A DNA stretch of 60,942 nucleotides from an uncultured Bacteroidota bacterium (GCA_903903635.1 CAIUZK010000137.1:1-60942), one strand, 5' to 3'. Counted from the stretch's first letter, positions 26,043 to 35,384 are shown. Numbers and translations: made by a program. Notes: generated by a model from the sequence alone, not told the origin.

Positions 26043-27122
26043 ATGTTCCATAAGCTCATTTATCACAGTTTCAGATATCTTGTACTTATATCCGCCTTTA
26101 TATTGTCGGTAATTATAGATGGTTGTTCGCAAGGTGTAAGCGAAAAATATTTCCCCATATACGAAAACAGCAAATGGGGTTACATCGACAATAAGGGTGT
26201 AAAGGTTATTGAGCCTAAGTTTGAAGGAGGAGGCGATTTTACCGAAGGCATGGCCATTATAGTAAACAACGGCAAGGGAGGCTATACCGACAAAAAAGGC
26301 GAACCCGTTATTAAGCCACAGTATGATGGCGTATTTTATTTTTCGGAAGGGCTGGCAGCAGTGCTCAAGGATGGCAAATGGGGTTTTATCGACAAGCAGG
26401 GTAAGATGGTAATAGCTCCTGCATTTGCCATAGCACAGAAATTTGTAAACGGAAGGGCCAGAGTAAAAGAAGGTTTGAGTCTGCAAATCAAATGGGGGTA
26501 TATAGACAGAACAGGTAAATGGGCAATCAATCCCAAATTCGAAGATGCATCTGATTTCAGTGAAGGCCTGGCAATGGTGAGTATTAATGGCAAATTCGGT
26601 TATATAGATACTACGGGTAAAGTGGTTATTGAGCCGCGTTACGATATAGGAAGCATAGAAAAAATTAATGGCATTCCTGTATACAATACAGGTAATTTTT
26701 CAGAAGGGTTGGCTGCTGTGCTGGTGGGAGAAAAATATGGCTTTATCAATAAAAAAGGAGAAATGGTCATTAAGCCCCAATATACCTATGTGGGCGAATT
26801 TTCGGAAGACCTTGCAGTGGTGGGTGTAAATGATAAGTATGGCTTTATAGATAATACAGGTAAGATTAAGATTGAGCCAAAGTTTGGGCTGGCCGAATCC
26901 TTTTCCGAAGGCTTGGCAGCAGTGAACACAGGCAGTATACTGGAAGGTAAGTGGGGTTTTATAGACAAGAACGGAAAACTGGTAATAGAGGCAAAGTATG
27001 AAGGATCTGTAAATCTGGACCCTTTGAAATTTAGAAGCGGGCTGGCACAGGTGAAACTAAAAGATACATGGGGCTATATAGACAAGTCGGGTAAGATGAT
27101 ATGGGTAAAGAAGAAATCATGA
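26043..27122 (+). CDS. WG-repeat lipoprotein
   Basis: A 359-aa predicted lipoprotein (signal segment LVLISAFILSVIIDGC, Cys near residue 28). About nine WG repeats follow, each with a core like KWGYIDNKG...VIEPKF and a second half like F(S/T)EGLA; the last is partial (TWGYIDKSGKMIW). WG repeats make beta-propeller-like surfaces and are common in Bacteroidota envelope proteins; they usually bind proteins or polysaccharides, but none here has a known ligand. The start at 26043 is chosen because an in-frame TTG at 26022 only adds seven residues before the signal peptide. Confidence 0.87.
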   Translation: MFHKLIYHSFRYLVLISAFILSVIIDGCSQGVSEKYFPIYENSKWGYIDNKGVKVIEPKFEGGGDFTEGMAIIVNNGKGGYTDKKGEPVIKPQYDGVFYFSEGLAAVLKDGKWGFIDKQGKMVIAPAFAIAQKFVNGRARVKEGLSLQIKWGYIDRTGKWAINPKFEDASDFSEGLAMVSINGKFGYIDTTGKVVIEPRYDIGSIEKINGIPVYNTGNFSEGLAAVLVGEKYGFINKKGEMVIKPQYTYVGEFSEDLAVVGVNDKYGFIDNTGKIKIEPKFGLAESFSEGLAAVNTGSILEGKWGFIDKNGKLVIEAKYEGSVNLDPLKFRSGLAQVKLKDTWGYIDKSGKMIWVKKKS

Positions 27123-27147
27123 TAATGATTGCCTATGAACTGGGTGT

Positions 27148-27477
27148 TTAGAACACTTTTGTCAATCCTGTAAAAACAATAACGATTCCCAGGCTGGTGA
27201 CACCGTAGAGCACATAGGGAAAAGTATTATTGCTGAAGGACGAGGTAATGGTAAGCAGGAAACTGAGGAAGCAGATAAGTACTCCGCCTAATATCAGCAT
27301 AAGTCCTTGTGCCCTGCGCTTTGAGTCTCGTAGTTTTGATGTCTCGGATATCAACTCCTTTACATATTTTATATCAAGGCCTTTTTCCAGCAGGAAGCTT
27401 TCAATATCCGTACGCATCTGTCCTTCATCCAGCATAGAATATACCCTTGCGCTAAGTGTTTGTTGTTCGATAAACAT
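27148..27477 (-). CDS. small two-helix membrane protein of unknown function
   Basis: A 109-aa protein. A soluble N-terminal part (MFIEQQTLSARVYSMLDEGQMRTDIESFLLEKGLDIKYVKELISE) is followed by a basic stretch (KLRDSKRRAQG) and two hydrophobic helices at about residues 58-77 and 85-105. The N-terminal helices resemble the short lead segment of several unnamed Bacteroidota membrane proteins. An in-frame TTG at 27504 would add nine residues. It converges with the WG-repeat gene. Confidence 0.6.
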   Translation of the reverse strand: MFIEQQTLSARVYSMLDEGQMRTDIESFLLEKGLDIKYVKELISETSKLRDSKRRAQGLMLILGGVLICFLSFLLTITSSFSNNTFPYVLYGVTSLGIVIVFTGLTKVF

Positions 27478-27830
27478 AGCCGGTTGATTAAAGTGATAAT
27501 ACAAGATATATACATTTCTTTAAAAAAGATAAAAAAATCCGAATTATTTTTATCGAGGTGATTCTGCCCAAAAATTGGCGCTTAAATAAGTATCCGTTTT
27601 AATGTATAGAGTGGGCTCGTTCGGAATATCAAAAATGGATTCCTTTTAGGATGAGAATAAATGCCGAAATAATGGCAATCACATAGCCGTTATCCATATT
27701 CTTTATTCAATTAATTTCCCAAAAAGATACTAATCTCCCATTTTCCTGATTAATATCATTTATTTGCCTGCCCTTGGTCATATTCCGGTATATGCGGCTA
27801 CCCTATGTTTGGAGCCGCAAAATCTTGACC
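27478..27830. other. intergenic region before the tyrosine catabolism genes
   Basis: Divergent spacer between the small membrane protein and homogentisate dioxygenase. It is AT-rich, with no clear dyad or -33/-7 pair. A weak TATTTGC stretch near 27761 lies some 70 bp before the dioxygenase start. No gene was seen. Confidence 0.45.
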
Positions 27831-28988
27831 ATGCCATTTTATCACACCTTGGGAGTAATCCCGGAGAAACGTCATATCGTTAGCCGACAGCCTAACGGTA
27901 ATTTATACCAGGAAGAACTGGTAGGAACCCAGGGATTCGGTGGGTTATCCTCTCTTGTATATCATTTATATGCACCTACCTGCGTGAGGCAGAAAGGGAA
28001 GCCCTATTCGGTTAAGCCTGAGATAGCCATCGAGAACGGACTGAATGCCATGAGCTTTAACGGCTTCGACATTAAGCCGGTTGCCGACTATATGGAAAGC
28101 CGCAAAACGCTCTTTGTAAATGCAGCCATGCATGTAGGTTTAGCCGCTCCTATGGAGTCTACTCCCTATTTTTATAAAAATGCGGATGCAGATGAAATGC
28201 TGTTTGTGCACAAGGGAAGTGGTGTATTGGAAACCATGTATGGGTCGCTCAAATTTGCCTATGGCGATTATATAGTAATACCCCGTGGCACCGTATACCA
28301 GATCAATTTTGATACCCCGGATAATAAACTGTTGTACATCGAGTCGTTTGACCCTATTTTCACACCACGCCGTTACCGCAACGACTTCGGGCAATTGCTG
28401 GAGCACTCTCCGTTTTGTGAGCGTGATATTAAAAGACCTTCTGACCTGAAGACCTGCGACCAGAAGGGAGACTTTGATATTTTCATTAAAAAGAAAGGAA
28501 TGATGTTCCCTTATACCTATGCCAATCACCCGTTTGATGTGGCCGGATGGGATGGGTATCATTATCCGTATACTTTCTCCATATTTAACTTTGAACCGAT
28601 TACAGGCCGCATTCATATGCCGCCACCCATACACCAGACCTTTGAGAGCCGCAACTTTGTGGTTTGCTCATTCGTGCCAAGGCTGTATGATTATCATCCG
28701 CTGGCCATACCTGCTCCATACCATCACAGCAATATAGACAGCGATGAGATACTGTATTATGTGGATGGCGACTTTATGAGCCGCAACAACATCAAAGCCG
28801 GACAGTTTACCCTGCATCCGGGTGGTATACCTCACGGGCCGCATCCTGGAGCCATTGAGCGCAGTATTGGTCAGAAGGAAACCAAAGAACTGGCTGTGAT
28901 GATTGATCCTTTCAACCCTGTTATGATAACTAAAGAAGCAATGAATATTGAAGTGGATGGCTATTATAAATCATGGTTAACAGAATAA
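27831..28988 (+). CDS. hmgA: homogentisate 1,2-dioxygenase
   Basis: A 385-aa ring-cleaving dioxygenase that opens homogentisate to maleylacetoacetate in tyrosine and phenylalanine breakdown. The iron-binding residues sit where expected: His298/299 in PYHHSNIDSDEILYY, Glu306 in the same motif, and His335/338 in HPGGIPHGPHPG. The family signature GWDGYHYPYTFSIFNFEPITGR is also present. It is shorter than the human enzyme (about 445 aa), as in many Bacteroidota homologues. The ATG at 27831 starts the protein at MPFYHTLG; in-frame starts further upstream would add unlikely residues. It is followed after 13 bp by the preceding step of the same pathway. Confidence 0.95.
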   Translation: MPFYHTLGVIPEKRHIVSRQPNGNLYQEELVGTQGFGGLSSLVYHLYAPTCVRQKGKPYSVKPEIAIENGLNAMSFNGFDIKPVADYMESRKTLFVNAAMHVGLAAPMESTPYFYKNADADEMLFVHKGSGVLETMYGSLKFAYGDYIVIPRGTVYQINFDTPDNKLLYIESFDPIFTPRRYRNDFGQLLEHSPFCERDIKRPSDLKTCDQKGDFDIFIKKKGMMFPYTYANHPFDVAGWDGYHYPYTFSIFNFEPITGRIHMPPPIHQTFESRNFVVCSFVPRLYDYHPLAIPAPYHHSNIDSDEILYYVDGDFMSRNNIKAGQFTLHPGGIPHGPHPGAIERSIGQKETKELAVMIDPFNPVMITKEAMNIEVDGYYKSWLTE

Positions 28989-29001
28989 AAAAATAAATTT
29001 T

Positions 29002-30159
29002 ATGGATACTCAGAACCTCAAAAACGTCACAAACTACAATTACGGGATTGAAAAAATATTTTTAGATGCGCAGGATTTTTTACCCATCAACGGTATCGAT
29101 TATTTAGAGTTGTATGTGGGCAATGCCAAGCAGGCTGCCCACTATTATAAAACTGCATTTGGATTTCAATCGCTTGCCTATTGCGGCCTGGAAACCGGTC
29201 AGAAAGACAAAGTGTCTTATGTGCTGAAGCAGGATAAAATAAGGCTGGTGCTTACTACGCCGCTTAAGTCAGATGGTCCGATATCTGAACATATCAAAAA
29301 GCATGGCGATGGTGTGAAAGTAATAGCATTGTGGGTTGATGATGCGCGTAAAGCCTTTGAAGAAACCACCTCGCGTGGCGCCAAAGTGTATTTTGAGCCT
29401 GTGGTAGAAAAAGACAAAGATGGTGAAGTGGTGCGCGCAGGTATACATACCTATGGCGATACGGTACACATTTTTGTTGAGCGCAAAAATTACAATGGAG
29501 TTTTCCTGCCTGGATTTGAAGCCTGGAATTCGGACTATAATCCTCCCACTACAGGCCTCAAATATATAGACCATATGGTGGGTAATGTAGAGCTGGGCGC
29601 CATGAACGAATGGGCCAGGTTTTATGCCGATGTTATGGGCTTTGCCAATCTGATCACCTTTGATGATAAGGATATATCGACCGAGTATACTGCGCTCATG
29701 AGCAAGGTAATGACCAATGGTAACGGCCGCATTAAATTCCCGATCAATGAACCTGCACCAGGCCTTAAGAAGTCGCAGGTGGAAGAGTATCTTGACTTTT
29801 ATGAAGGACCGGGAGCACAGCATATTGCAGTAGCTACCGATGATATTGTTTTCACTATTTTAGAAATGAGAAAGAGGGGCGTTGAGTTCCTGTTTGTTCC
29901 CGGAAAGTATTATGATACGGTATCTGAGCGTGTAGGCGAGATTGCTGAAGATATGGCTATACTCAAGAGCCTCGGCATAATGGTAGACCGCGATGAAGAA
30001 GGCTATCTGCTGCAGATATTCACAAAGCCGGTGGAAGACAGGCCAACCCTGTTTTTCGAGATCATTCAGCGCAAGGGAGCCCGCTCTTTCGGCAAGGGTA
30101 ATTTCCAGGCATTGTTTGAGTCTATTGAAGCTGAACAGGCAAGAAGGGGAACGCTTTAG
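29002..30159 (+). CDS. hppD: 4-hydroxyphenylpyruvate dioxygenase
   Basis: A 385-aa enzyme that turns 4-hydroxyphenylpyruvate into homogentisate. It has two glyoxalase/VOC-type halves: the N-terminal half opens DYLELYVGNAKQAAHYYKTAFGF, and the catalytic C-terminal half opens KYIDHMVGNVE. The iron ligands His191, His274 (GAQHIAVATDDI) and Glu353 (FFEIIQRKG) are present. It begins 13 bp behind homogentisate dioxygenase, so the two probably form one operon for tyrosine catabolism. An 8-bp tandem array follows the stop codon directly. Confidence 0.95.
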   Translation: MDTQNLKNVTNYNYGIEKIFLDAQDFLPINGIDYLELYVGNAKQAAHYYKTAFGFQSLAYCGLETGQKDKVSYVLKQDKIRLVLTTPLKSDGPISEHIKKHGDGVKVIALWVDDARKAFEETTSRGAKVYFEPVVEKDKDGEVVRAGIHTYGDTVHIFVERKNYNGVFLPGFEAWNSDYNPPTTGLKYIDHMVGNVELGAMNEWARFYADVMGFANLITFDDKDISTEYTALMSKVMTNGNGRIKFPINEPAPGLKKSQVEEYLDFYEGPGAQHIAVATDDIVFTILEMRKRGVEFLFVPGKYYDTVSERVGEIAEDMAILKSLGIMVDRDEEGYLLQIFTKPVEDRPTLFFEIIQRKGARSFGKGNFQALFESIEAEQARRGTL

Positions 30160-30160
30160 G

Positions 30161-30300
30161 TTGATAAGTTGATAGGTTGAGTAGTTGATAAGTTGATAGG
30201 TTGATAAGTTGATAGGTTGATTCGTTGATAAGTTGATTCGTTGATAAGTTGATAGGTTGATTCGTTGATTCGTTGTGAGGTTGATTCGTTGTTAAATTGA
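30161..30300. repeat. 8-bp tandem array between hppD and paaA
   Basis: Seventeen consecutive 8-bp units run from 30161 to 30296, then a partial TTGA. Every unit begins TTG; the common forms are TTGATAAG, TTGATAGG and TTGATTCG, and single variants such as TTGAGTAG and TTGTTAAA occur. The array fills nearly the whole gap between the hppD stop and the paaA start, ending 28 bp before the latter. Change in unit number by strand slippage is possible and would alter spacing in the paa leader or promoter. Confidence 0.92.
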
Positions 30301-30327
30301 ACAGTTATTATTAAATACATAGAGTTT

Positions 30328-31284
30328 ATGGAATTAGTAGAAAAAACTGATCAGGCTCAGGCTGAGCTGCTTAAGAATTTTGAAGAAAAGATAAACAGGG
30401 GAGATGCCATTGAGCCAAAGGACAAAATGCCGGATGCCTACCGCAAGCACCTCATTCGCCAGATTTCGCAACATGCTCACTCTGAGGTGATAGGTATGCA
30501 GCCTGAAGGCAACTGGATTACAAGGGCTCCGAGCCTGCGTGCCAAACAGATTCTTCTGGCCAAGATTCAGGATGAGGGCGGGCATGGCCTTTATTTGTAC
30601 AGCGCAGCAGAAACATTGGGAATATCGAGGGATGAAATGATACAGTTGCTTCATTCAGGCAAGGCAAAATATTCGAGCATCTTCAATTATCCTACGCTTA
30701 CCTGGGCTGATATTGGCGCTGTTGGATGGCTGGTGGATGGTGCTGCTATAGTAAACCAGGTATCGCTGCAGCGCACATCTTATGGACCCTACAGCCGCGC
30801 TATGGTACGCATTTGCAAAGAGGAGAGTTTCCATCAGCGTCAGGGCTATGAGATCATGGCAAAAATGATGCAGGGCACAAAAGAACAGCGCGAAATGGCG
30901 CAGGATGCCATGAACAGATTGTGGTGGCCTTCGCTCATGATGTTTGGTCCGCACGATAGTGAGTCTCCTCGCACCAGCGATGCTATGAAGTGGAGAATCA
31001 AGCGTCATTCAAATGATGAGCTGAGGCAGAAATTCATTGACAAAACTGTTCAGCAGGCTGAAGTAATTGGCCTTACTGTTCCGGATAAAGACCTGAAGTG
31101 GAATGAAGCCAAAGGGCATTATGACCATGGCCCTATTGACTGGGATGAGTTTTATAGGGTGGTGAATGGTAACGGCCCATGCAACAAACAGCGCATGGAT
31201 CATCATATCAGGGTGCACAACGAAGGCGCATGGGTGAGAGAAGCTGCGGAAGCTTACAGAAAAAAGAAAGAAAATCTAAACTAA
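30328..31284 (+). CDS. paaA: 1,2-phenylacetyl-CoA epoxidase, catalytic subunit A
   Basis: A 318-aa diiron monooxygenase subunit of the PaaABC(D)E complex, which epoxidises the ring of phenylacetyl-CoA. The two-helix iron signatures are present: [17 protein letters not shown] (Glu83 and His86) and [15 protein letters not shown] (Glu165/166 and His169). It heads a tight run of paaA-paaB-paaC-paaD with gaps of 13 and 11 bp, then an overlap. The N-terminal 45 residues ([24 protein letters not shown]) are usual for the family. Confidence 0.95.
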   Translation: MELVEKTDQAQAELLKNFEEKINRGDAIEPKDKMPDAYRKHLIRQISQHAHSEVIGMQPEGNWITRAPSLRAKQILLAKIQDEGGHGLYLYSAAETLGISRDEMIQLLHSGKAKYSSIFNYPTLTWADIGAVGWLVDGAAIVNQVSLQRTSYGPYSRAMVRICKEESFHQRQGYEIMAKMMQGTKEQREMAQDAMNRLWWPSLMMFGPHDSESPRTSDAMKWRIKRHSNDELRQKFIDKTVQQAEVIGLTVPDKDLKWNEAKGHYDHGPIDWDEFYRVVNGNGPCNKQRMDHHIRVHNEGAWVREAAEAYRKKKENLN

Positions 31285-31297
31285 TTAAATAACTATT

Positions 31298-31588
31298 ATG
31301 GCAACAGATTCACAGTTTGCTTTGTGGGAAGTATTTATACAATCAAAACCTGGGGCAAATTATATTCACGCAGGCAGTGTACATTCATCAGATAAAAAAA
31401 TGGCTTTGCAGAATGCAAGGGATACTTATACCAGGCGAGGCGAAGGAACCAGCATTTGGGTTGTGCCTTCAGATGCTATTGTAGCCTCTAACCCGGATGA
31501 TAACGACATGTTGTTTGACCCGTCCAACGACAAGGTCTACAGGCATCCCACTTTTTATGTAATGCCCGGGGGCGCAAAGGCAATTTAA
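31298..31588 (+). CDS. paaB: 1,2-phenylacetyl-CoA epoxidase, subunit B
   Basis: A 96-aa small subunit that holds together the catalytic heterotetramers. The characteristic opening is WEVFIQSKPGANYIHAGSVHSSDKKMALQNARDTYTRRGEGTSIWVVPSDAI. It lies 13 bp after paaA and 11 bp before paaC. Confidence 0.93.
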   Translation: MATDSQFALWEVFIQSKPGANYIHAGSVHSSDKKMALQNARDTYTRRGEGTSIWVVPSDAIVASNPDDNDMLFDPSNDKVYRHPTFYVMPGGAKAI

Positions 31589-31599
31589 TATTCAGGATC

Positions 31600-32358
31600 A
31601 TGAACCAACAACAAGCATTATACAAATATTGCGTCGGCCTGGGTGATGATGCCCTGATACAGTCATACCGCTTATCGGAATGGTGCAGGAATGCGCCCAT
31701 TCTGGAAGAAGACCTGGCGCTTACCAACTTTGCACTCGATATGACCGGCAGGGCACAGGTATTGCTATCCTATGCCGGTAAGGTAGAGGGAGCAGGCAGA
31801 ACCGATGACGACCTGGCCTACCGCAGGGCAGAAAGGCAATTTTACAATCACCTGATCATGGAATTACCCAATGGTGATTTTGCTTTTACTATGGCAAGGT
31901 TATTATTCACTGCTACTTATGAGTATTACTTTTTTACCGAATTGAAGAATAGCGCCGACCATGATCTTGCTGCTGTTGCTGCCAAGACGGTAAAGGAAGT
32001 GAAATACCATATGGCTCATGCAACAGATTGGGTGTTGAGGCTGGGTGATGGTACCGAAGAGAGCCATAACCGCATGCAGAAAGCCGTGAATGAGTTGTGG
32101 ATGTATACTCATGAATTGTTTGCAACTGACCCTGATGTGGCCATGCTGAGAGATGGTAACATAGCTGTAGACCTTGCTGTGGTTAAGTCTGCCTGGCTGC
32201 AGTTTATTTCACGTACTTTAACCGAGGCTACATTGGCTGTGCCTGCCGATGGATACCAGCAAACCGGTGGTGCGGCAGGCATACATACCGAGCACATGGG
32301 TCATATACTTTCTGAAATGCAATATCTGCAACGTGCTTATCCCGACGCTACATGGTAA
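31600..32358 (+). CDS. paaC: 1,2-phenylacetyl-CoA epoxidase, structural subunit C
   Basis: A 252-aa ferritin-like subunit related to PaaA that pairs with it but lacks a full iron site. Recognisable stretches are YCVGLGDDALIQSYRLSEWC, DMTGRAQVLLSYAG, TEESHNRMQKAVNELW and HTEHMGHILSEMQYLQRAYPDATW. Its stop codon overlaps the ATG of paaD (TAATG at 32356-32360), which suggests translational coupling. Confidence 0.93.
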   Translation: MNQQQALYKYCVGLGDDALIQSYRLSEWCRNAPILEEDLALTNFALDMTGRAQVLLSYAGKVEGAGRTDDDLAYRRAERQFYNHLIMELPNGDFAFTMARLLFTATYEYYFFTELKNSADHDLAAVAAKTVKEVKYHMAHATDWVLRLGDGTEESHNRMQKAVNELWMYTHELFATDPDVAMLRDGNIAVDLAVVKSAWLQFISRTLTEATLAVPADGYQQTGGAAGIHTEHMGHILSEMQYLQRAYPDATW

Positions 32359-32843
32359 TGTCTGTATATTCTAAGGAAGATGTACTCAGGATACTTTCAG
32401 TTATACCTGATCCCGAGATACCGGTTGTCAATATCTCGGAGATGGGTATGTTGCGCGATGTGCTGATCTCGGATCAGGGTTATGAAATAATAATAACGCC
32501 TACCTATTCGGGTTGTCCGGCAATGGGATTGATTGAGCATGATATTAGGATGACCCTCGAAGCCAGTGGTGTATTTCCTGTTACAGTAAAACTTGTTCAG
32601 GATCCGGCATGGACTACCGACTGGATGAGTGATGAAGCCAAAGATAAACTCACTAAGTACGGCATTGCGCCACCGCTTCATTCATCATGCAGCAACGATG
32701 TTTTCGGGCAGAATGTTATTGCGTGTCCCAGATGCAAATCGACCAGCACAATACTGCTGAGCCGGTTTGGATCAACGGCATGTAAGTCTTTATATAAATG
32801 CAATAATTGCAAAGAACCATTTGAATATTTCAAATGTCACTGA
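32358..32843 (+). CDS. paaD: phenylacetate-degradation protein PaaD (DUF59/MIP18 with zinc ribbon)
   Basis: A 161-aa protein. The N-terminal MIP18/DUF59 domain has LRILSVIPDPEIPVVNISEMGMLRDV, with ITPTYSGCPAMGLIEHDI following. The C-terminal zinc ribbon has four Cys (CPRC and CNNC) plus the final CH. PaaD is thought to help mature the iron-sulfur or diiron centres of the epoxidase complex. The start at 32358 gives a one-base overlap with paaC; an ATG at 32352 would add two residues. No paaE reductase follows. Confidence 0.92.
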   Translation: MSVYSKEDVLRILSVIPDPEIPVVNISEMGMLRDVLISDQGYEIIITPTYSGCPAMGLIEHDIRMTLEASGVFPVTVKLVQDPAWTTDWMSDEAKDKLTKYGIAPPLHSSCSNDVFGQNVIACPRCKSTSTILLSRFGSTACKSLYKCNNCKEPFEYFKCH

Positions 32844-32858
32844 TTTAAAATCATATTT

Positions 32859-34247
32859 ATGTTCATCCAGCAGATATACACTAATTGTCTGGCACAAGCA
32901 GCCTATTATATCGAATCGGGAAACGAGGCTGTTGTAATTGATCCGCTACGTGATCCGGCGCCGTATATTAAGTTGGCCGCCGATCGCGGCGCAACTATTA
33001 AGTATGTGCTGGAGACTCATTTTCACGCTGATTTTGTTTCAGGTCATATAGACCTGGCCAATAAAACAGGCGCCAGTATTGTATTTGGACCGGGCGCTGT
33101 ACCCGCATATAAGGCTTATATAGCTGAGGATGGAGAAAAACTACGCATTGGCCATGCACATCTGCAGGTGTTGCATACTCCGGGCCATACCATTGAGTCG
33201 ACCTGTTATTTGTTGCTCGATGAGGCAGATAAAATGAAAGCTGTATTTACAGGCGATACTTTATTTATTGGCGATGTGGGTCGGCCAGACCTGCTGAGCG
33301 GCAACCTGCCTAAGGAGGAACTGGCTTCTATGCTCTATGACTCATTGCAAAGCAAGATCAAGACATTGCCTGCCGGGGTTATTGTTTATCCTGGGCATGG
33401 CGCGGGGTCGGCTTGTGGAAAAAATATAAGCACCCAGTCTTACTCCACCATCGGGGAGCAAATGGTTACCAATTATGCCCTTTTGGCCAGTGATAAAGAG
33501 TCTTTTGTTACGGCGCTGATAACAGATCTTCCAATGATACCTTCCTATTTTTTCAAGGATGCAGTAATTAATAAGAAGGGGTGCGCATCTTTTGATGATG
33601 TGATGAGAAACAACATGCGGCCGTTGTCGGTTTCCCAGTTTAAGGCAATGAGAAATGATGGCGCCATTGTACTGGATACAAGAGATGCGATGGTGTTTGC
33701 CACAGGGTTTGTTAAAGGTGCGCTGAACATTGGTCTGACCGGCGATTTTGCCATTTGGGTAGGTACGCTTATTGAGACTGATGCACGCATGGTGCTGGTT
33801 ACGGCTCCCGGAAAAGAAAGAGAAGCCGTGGAAAGACTGGCAAGGATAGGTTATGAGCGTATTGACGGATACCTTGACGGAGGCATGCATTCCTGGACAT
33901 CGGCTCAGCAAACATGTGAGAGCATCATGACCTTCAACAGCAAAGAATGTGAACTATTGCTGGAAACCGAAAATTATAATTTGCTGGATGTGCGCAACAG
34001 GCTTGAAGTGGCCAAGAACAGGCTCGCAGGTTCTACGCATATTCCGCTTAATCTGCTCAAGAGCAAGTTTAACACACTGGATAAAGATACTAAATGGCTT
34101 ATATATTGCGCGGGTGGCTATCGGTCTATGATTGCCGCTTCTTATCTCCGGTCTAAAGGATTTCACTTTGTGGCCAGTATTGAGGGCGGTATTAAAGAAG
34201 TCATTGCACAGTCGCCGCAACTCGTTGAAATAGATGAGGAGCGTTAA
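32859..34247 (+). CDS. metallo-beta-lactamase-fold hydrolase with two rhodanese domains
   Basis: A 462-aa protein. The MBL domain (about 1-230) has the metal motif HFHADFVSGH (near residues 54-63), a later histidine at HTPGHT, and TGDTLFIGDVGRPDLL, as in persulfide dioxygenase (ETHE1/SdoA) proteins. Two rhodanese-like domains follow. The first (about 255-350) has VLVTAPGKE where the active-site loop should be and lacks the catalytic Cys. The second (about 360-455) has CAGGYRS with Cys in place. It begins 15 bp after paaD. Sulfide or persulfide detoxification is the family's usual role; a link to phenylacetate is only positional. Confidence 0.88.
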   Translation: MFIQQIYTNCLAQAAYYIESGNEAVVIDPLRDPAPYIKLAADRGATIKYVLETHFHADFVSGHIDLANKTGASIVFGPGAVPAYKAYIAEDGEKLRIGHAHLQVLHTPGHTIESTCYLLLDEADKMKAVFTGDTLFIGDVGRPDLLSGNLPKEELASMLYDSLQSKIKTLPAGVIVYPGHGAGSACGKNISTQSYSTIGEQMVTNYALLASDKESFVTALITDLPMIPSYFFKDAVINKKGCASFDDVMRNNMRPLSVSQFKAMRNDGAIVLDTRDAMVFATGFVKGALNIGLTGDFAIWVGTLIETDARMVLVTAPGKEREAVERLARIGYERIDGYLDGGMHSWTSAQQTCESIMTFNSKECELLLETENYNLLDVRNRLEVAKNRLAGSTHIPLNLLKSKFNTLDKDTKWLIYCAGGYRSMIAASYLRSKGFHFVASIEGGIKEVIAQSPQLVEIDEER

Positions 34248-34401
34248 GTTATAGATTGTGAGTGGATGGAAAACAATTATCGCACGTTATCTGCATCCGG
34301 GGTATGTGTTTTAACTGCTCTTTTTAACCAACTGACCAGCATCATGTTTTTTGAGGGTCTGCAAAAATAATTTTGTTCTGATTTTAAATATTAAATTCCT
34401 T

Positions 34402-35337
34402 ATGCATAATCTTAAATTGTTTTCCTTGATCTTGCTAACCTCTGCTTCATTTTTTGCAGGGGCACAGGATAAACCAGAGCCGGCCCAAAAGCTGGCCGAT
34501 AATTTTAAAATGGAAACCCGGGAGCTTTTTAAACGTGAAGGCAGGTTCTTCTTATTCTGGGGGTACAACCGCGCTACCTATTCGCACAGCAATATGAAAT
34601 TCTGGGGCGATGGCTATAGCTTTAAGATCAACGACATCAGGGCTACCGACGATGCCACTCAGTTTTCATCGGTATATTTTAATCCTACAGGGTTTACTGT
34701 ACCTCAATTCAATTACCGCATAGGGTATTTTATAAGCGATAAAAATTACATTTCTATCGGGAGTGACCATATGAAATATTCAATGGCCAAACAAACAACA
34801 CATCTAACGGGCACTATTACAAAAGGTCAGAATATAGGAACTTATAATAACAAGGAAGTTGTGGTAGGCGAAGATGCCGATGTGGCAAATCCCGGCCCTT
34901 CCTATATAGATAATCTGCAAGGTGGTTTTGTTTCCAATTTTGAACATTGCGATGGATTAAATGATTTTGCTGCCGAATTCGGCAGGCTGGAGCAACTGTG
35001 GATCTCTAAAAACCACAAGCATGCCCTGTCGGTTACTGCAAGCGCCGGATTAGGAATGGTTATTCCGGATACAGATGCCGATGTTTTGGGTCAGCCTCCC
35101 AAGCACGATATGGAAGCAAACAAAAAATCGTATCACCTGGCTGGTTACAGTGTTTCGGCAACAATGGGATTCCAGTTCGATTTTTTCAAACATGCGTTTA
35201 TTTTAGCCCGTGCTAAAGTTGGCTACATCAATCTGCCTGATATCACTACTACTATTTATGGCGGCAAGGCTAGCCAGCATTTCGAATTCCTGGAGCCGAT
35301 GGCTGTAATAGGGTATAGCTTCTATTTAGGAAAATAA
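34402..35337 (+). CDS. outer-membrane beta-barrel-like protein
   Basis: A 311-aa protein with a signal peptide (about 1-22, ending FFAGAQ) and alternating aromatic strands typical of a barrel, ending AVIGYSFYLGK. The opening of the mature protein (RFFLFWGYNRATYSHSNMKFWGDGYSFKI) and QFNYRIGYFISDKNYISIGSDHMKY recur in unnamed Bacteroidota outer-membrane proteins. It has a well-formed terminator behind it and is probably a separate transcript from the paa run. The start at 34402 is the ATG directly before the signal peptide. Confidence 0.75.
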   Translation: MHNLKLFSLILLTSASFFAGAQDKPEPAQKLADNFKMETRELFKREGRFFLFWGYNRATYSHSNMKFWGDGYSFKINDIRATDDATQFSSVYFNPTGFTVPQFNYRIGYFISDKNYISIGSDHMKYSMAKQTTHLTGTITKGQNIGTYNNKEVVVGEDADVANPGPSYIDNLQGGFVSNFEHCDGLNDFAAEFGRLEQLWISKNHKHALSVTASAGLGMVIPDTDADVLGQPPKHDMEANKKSYHLAGYSVSATMGFQFDFFKHAFILARAKVGYINLPDITTTIYGGKASQHFEFLEPMAVIGYSFYLGK

Positions 35338-35357
35338 TATCTGAATTATATTTTTAA

Positions 35358-35384
35358 AAAAACCGCCTTAGTGCGGTTTTTTTA
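35358..35384 (+). terminator. rho-independent terminator
   Basis: AAAAACCGC and GCGGTTTTT form a 9-bp stem around CTTAGT, followed by a run of T. It lies about 20 bp beyond the stop codon of the barrel protein. Confidence 0.9.

Noticed and set aside
30161-30300. CRISPR array
   Set aside because: Units are 8 bp with no spacers; this is a simple tandem repeat.
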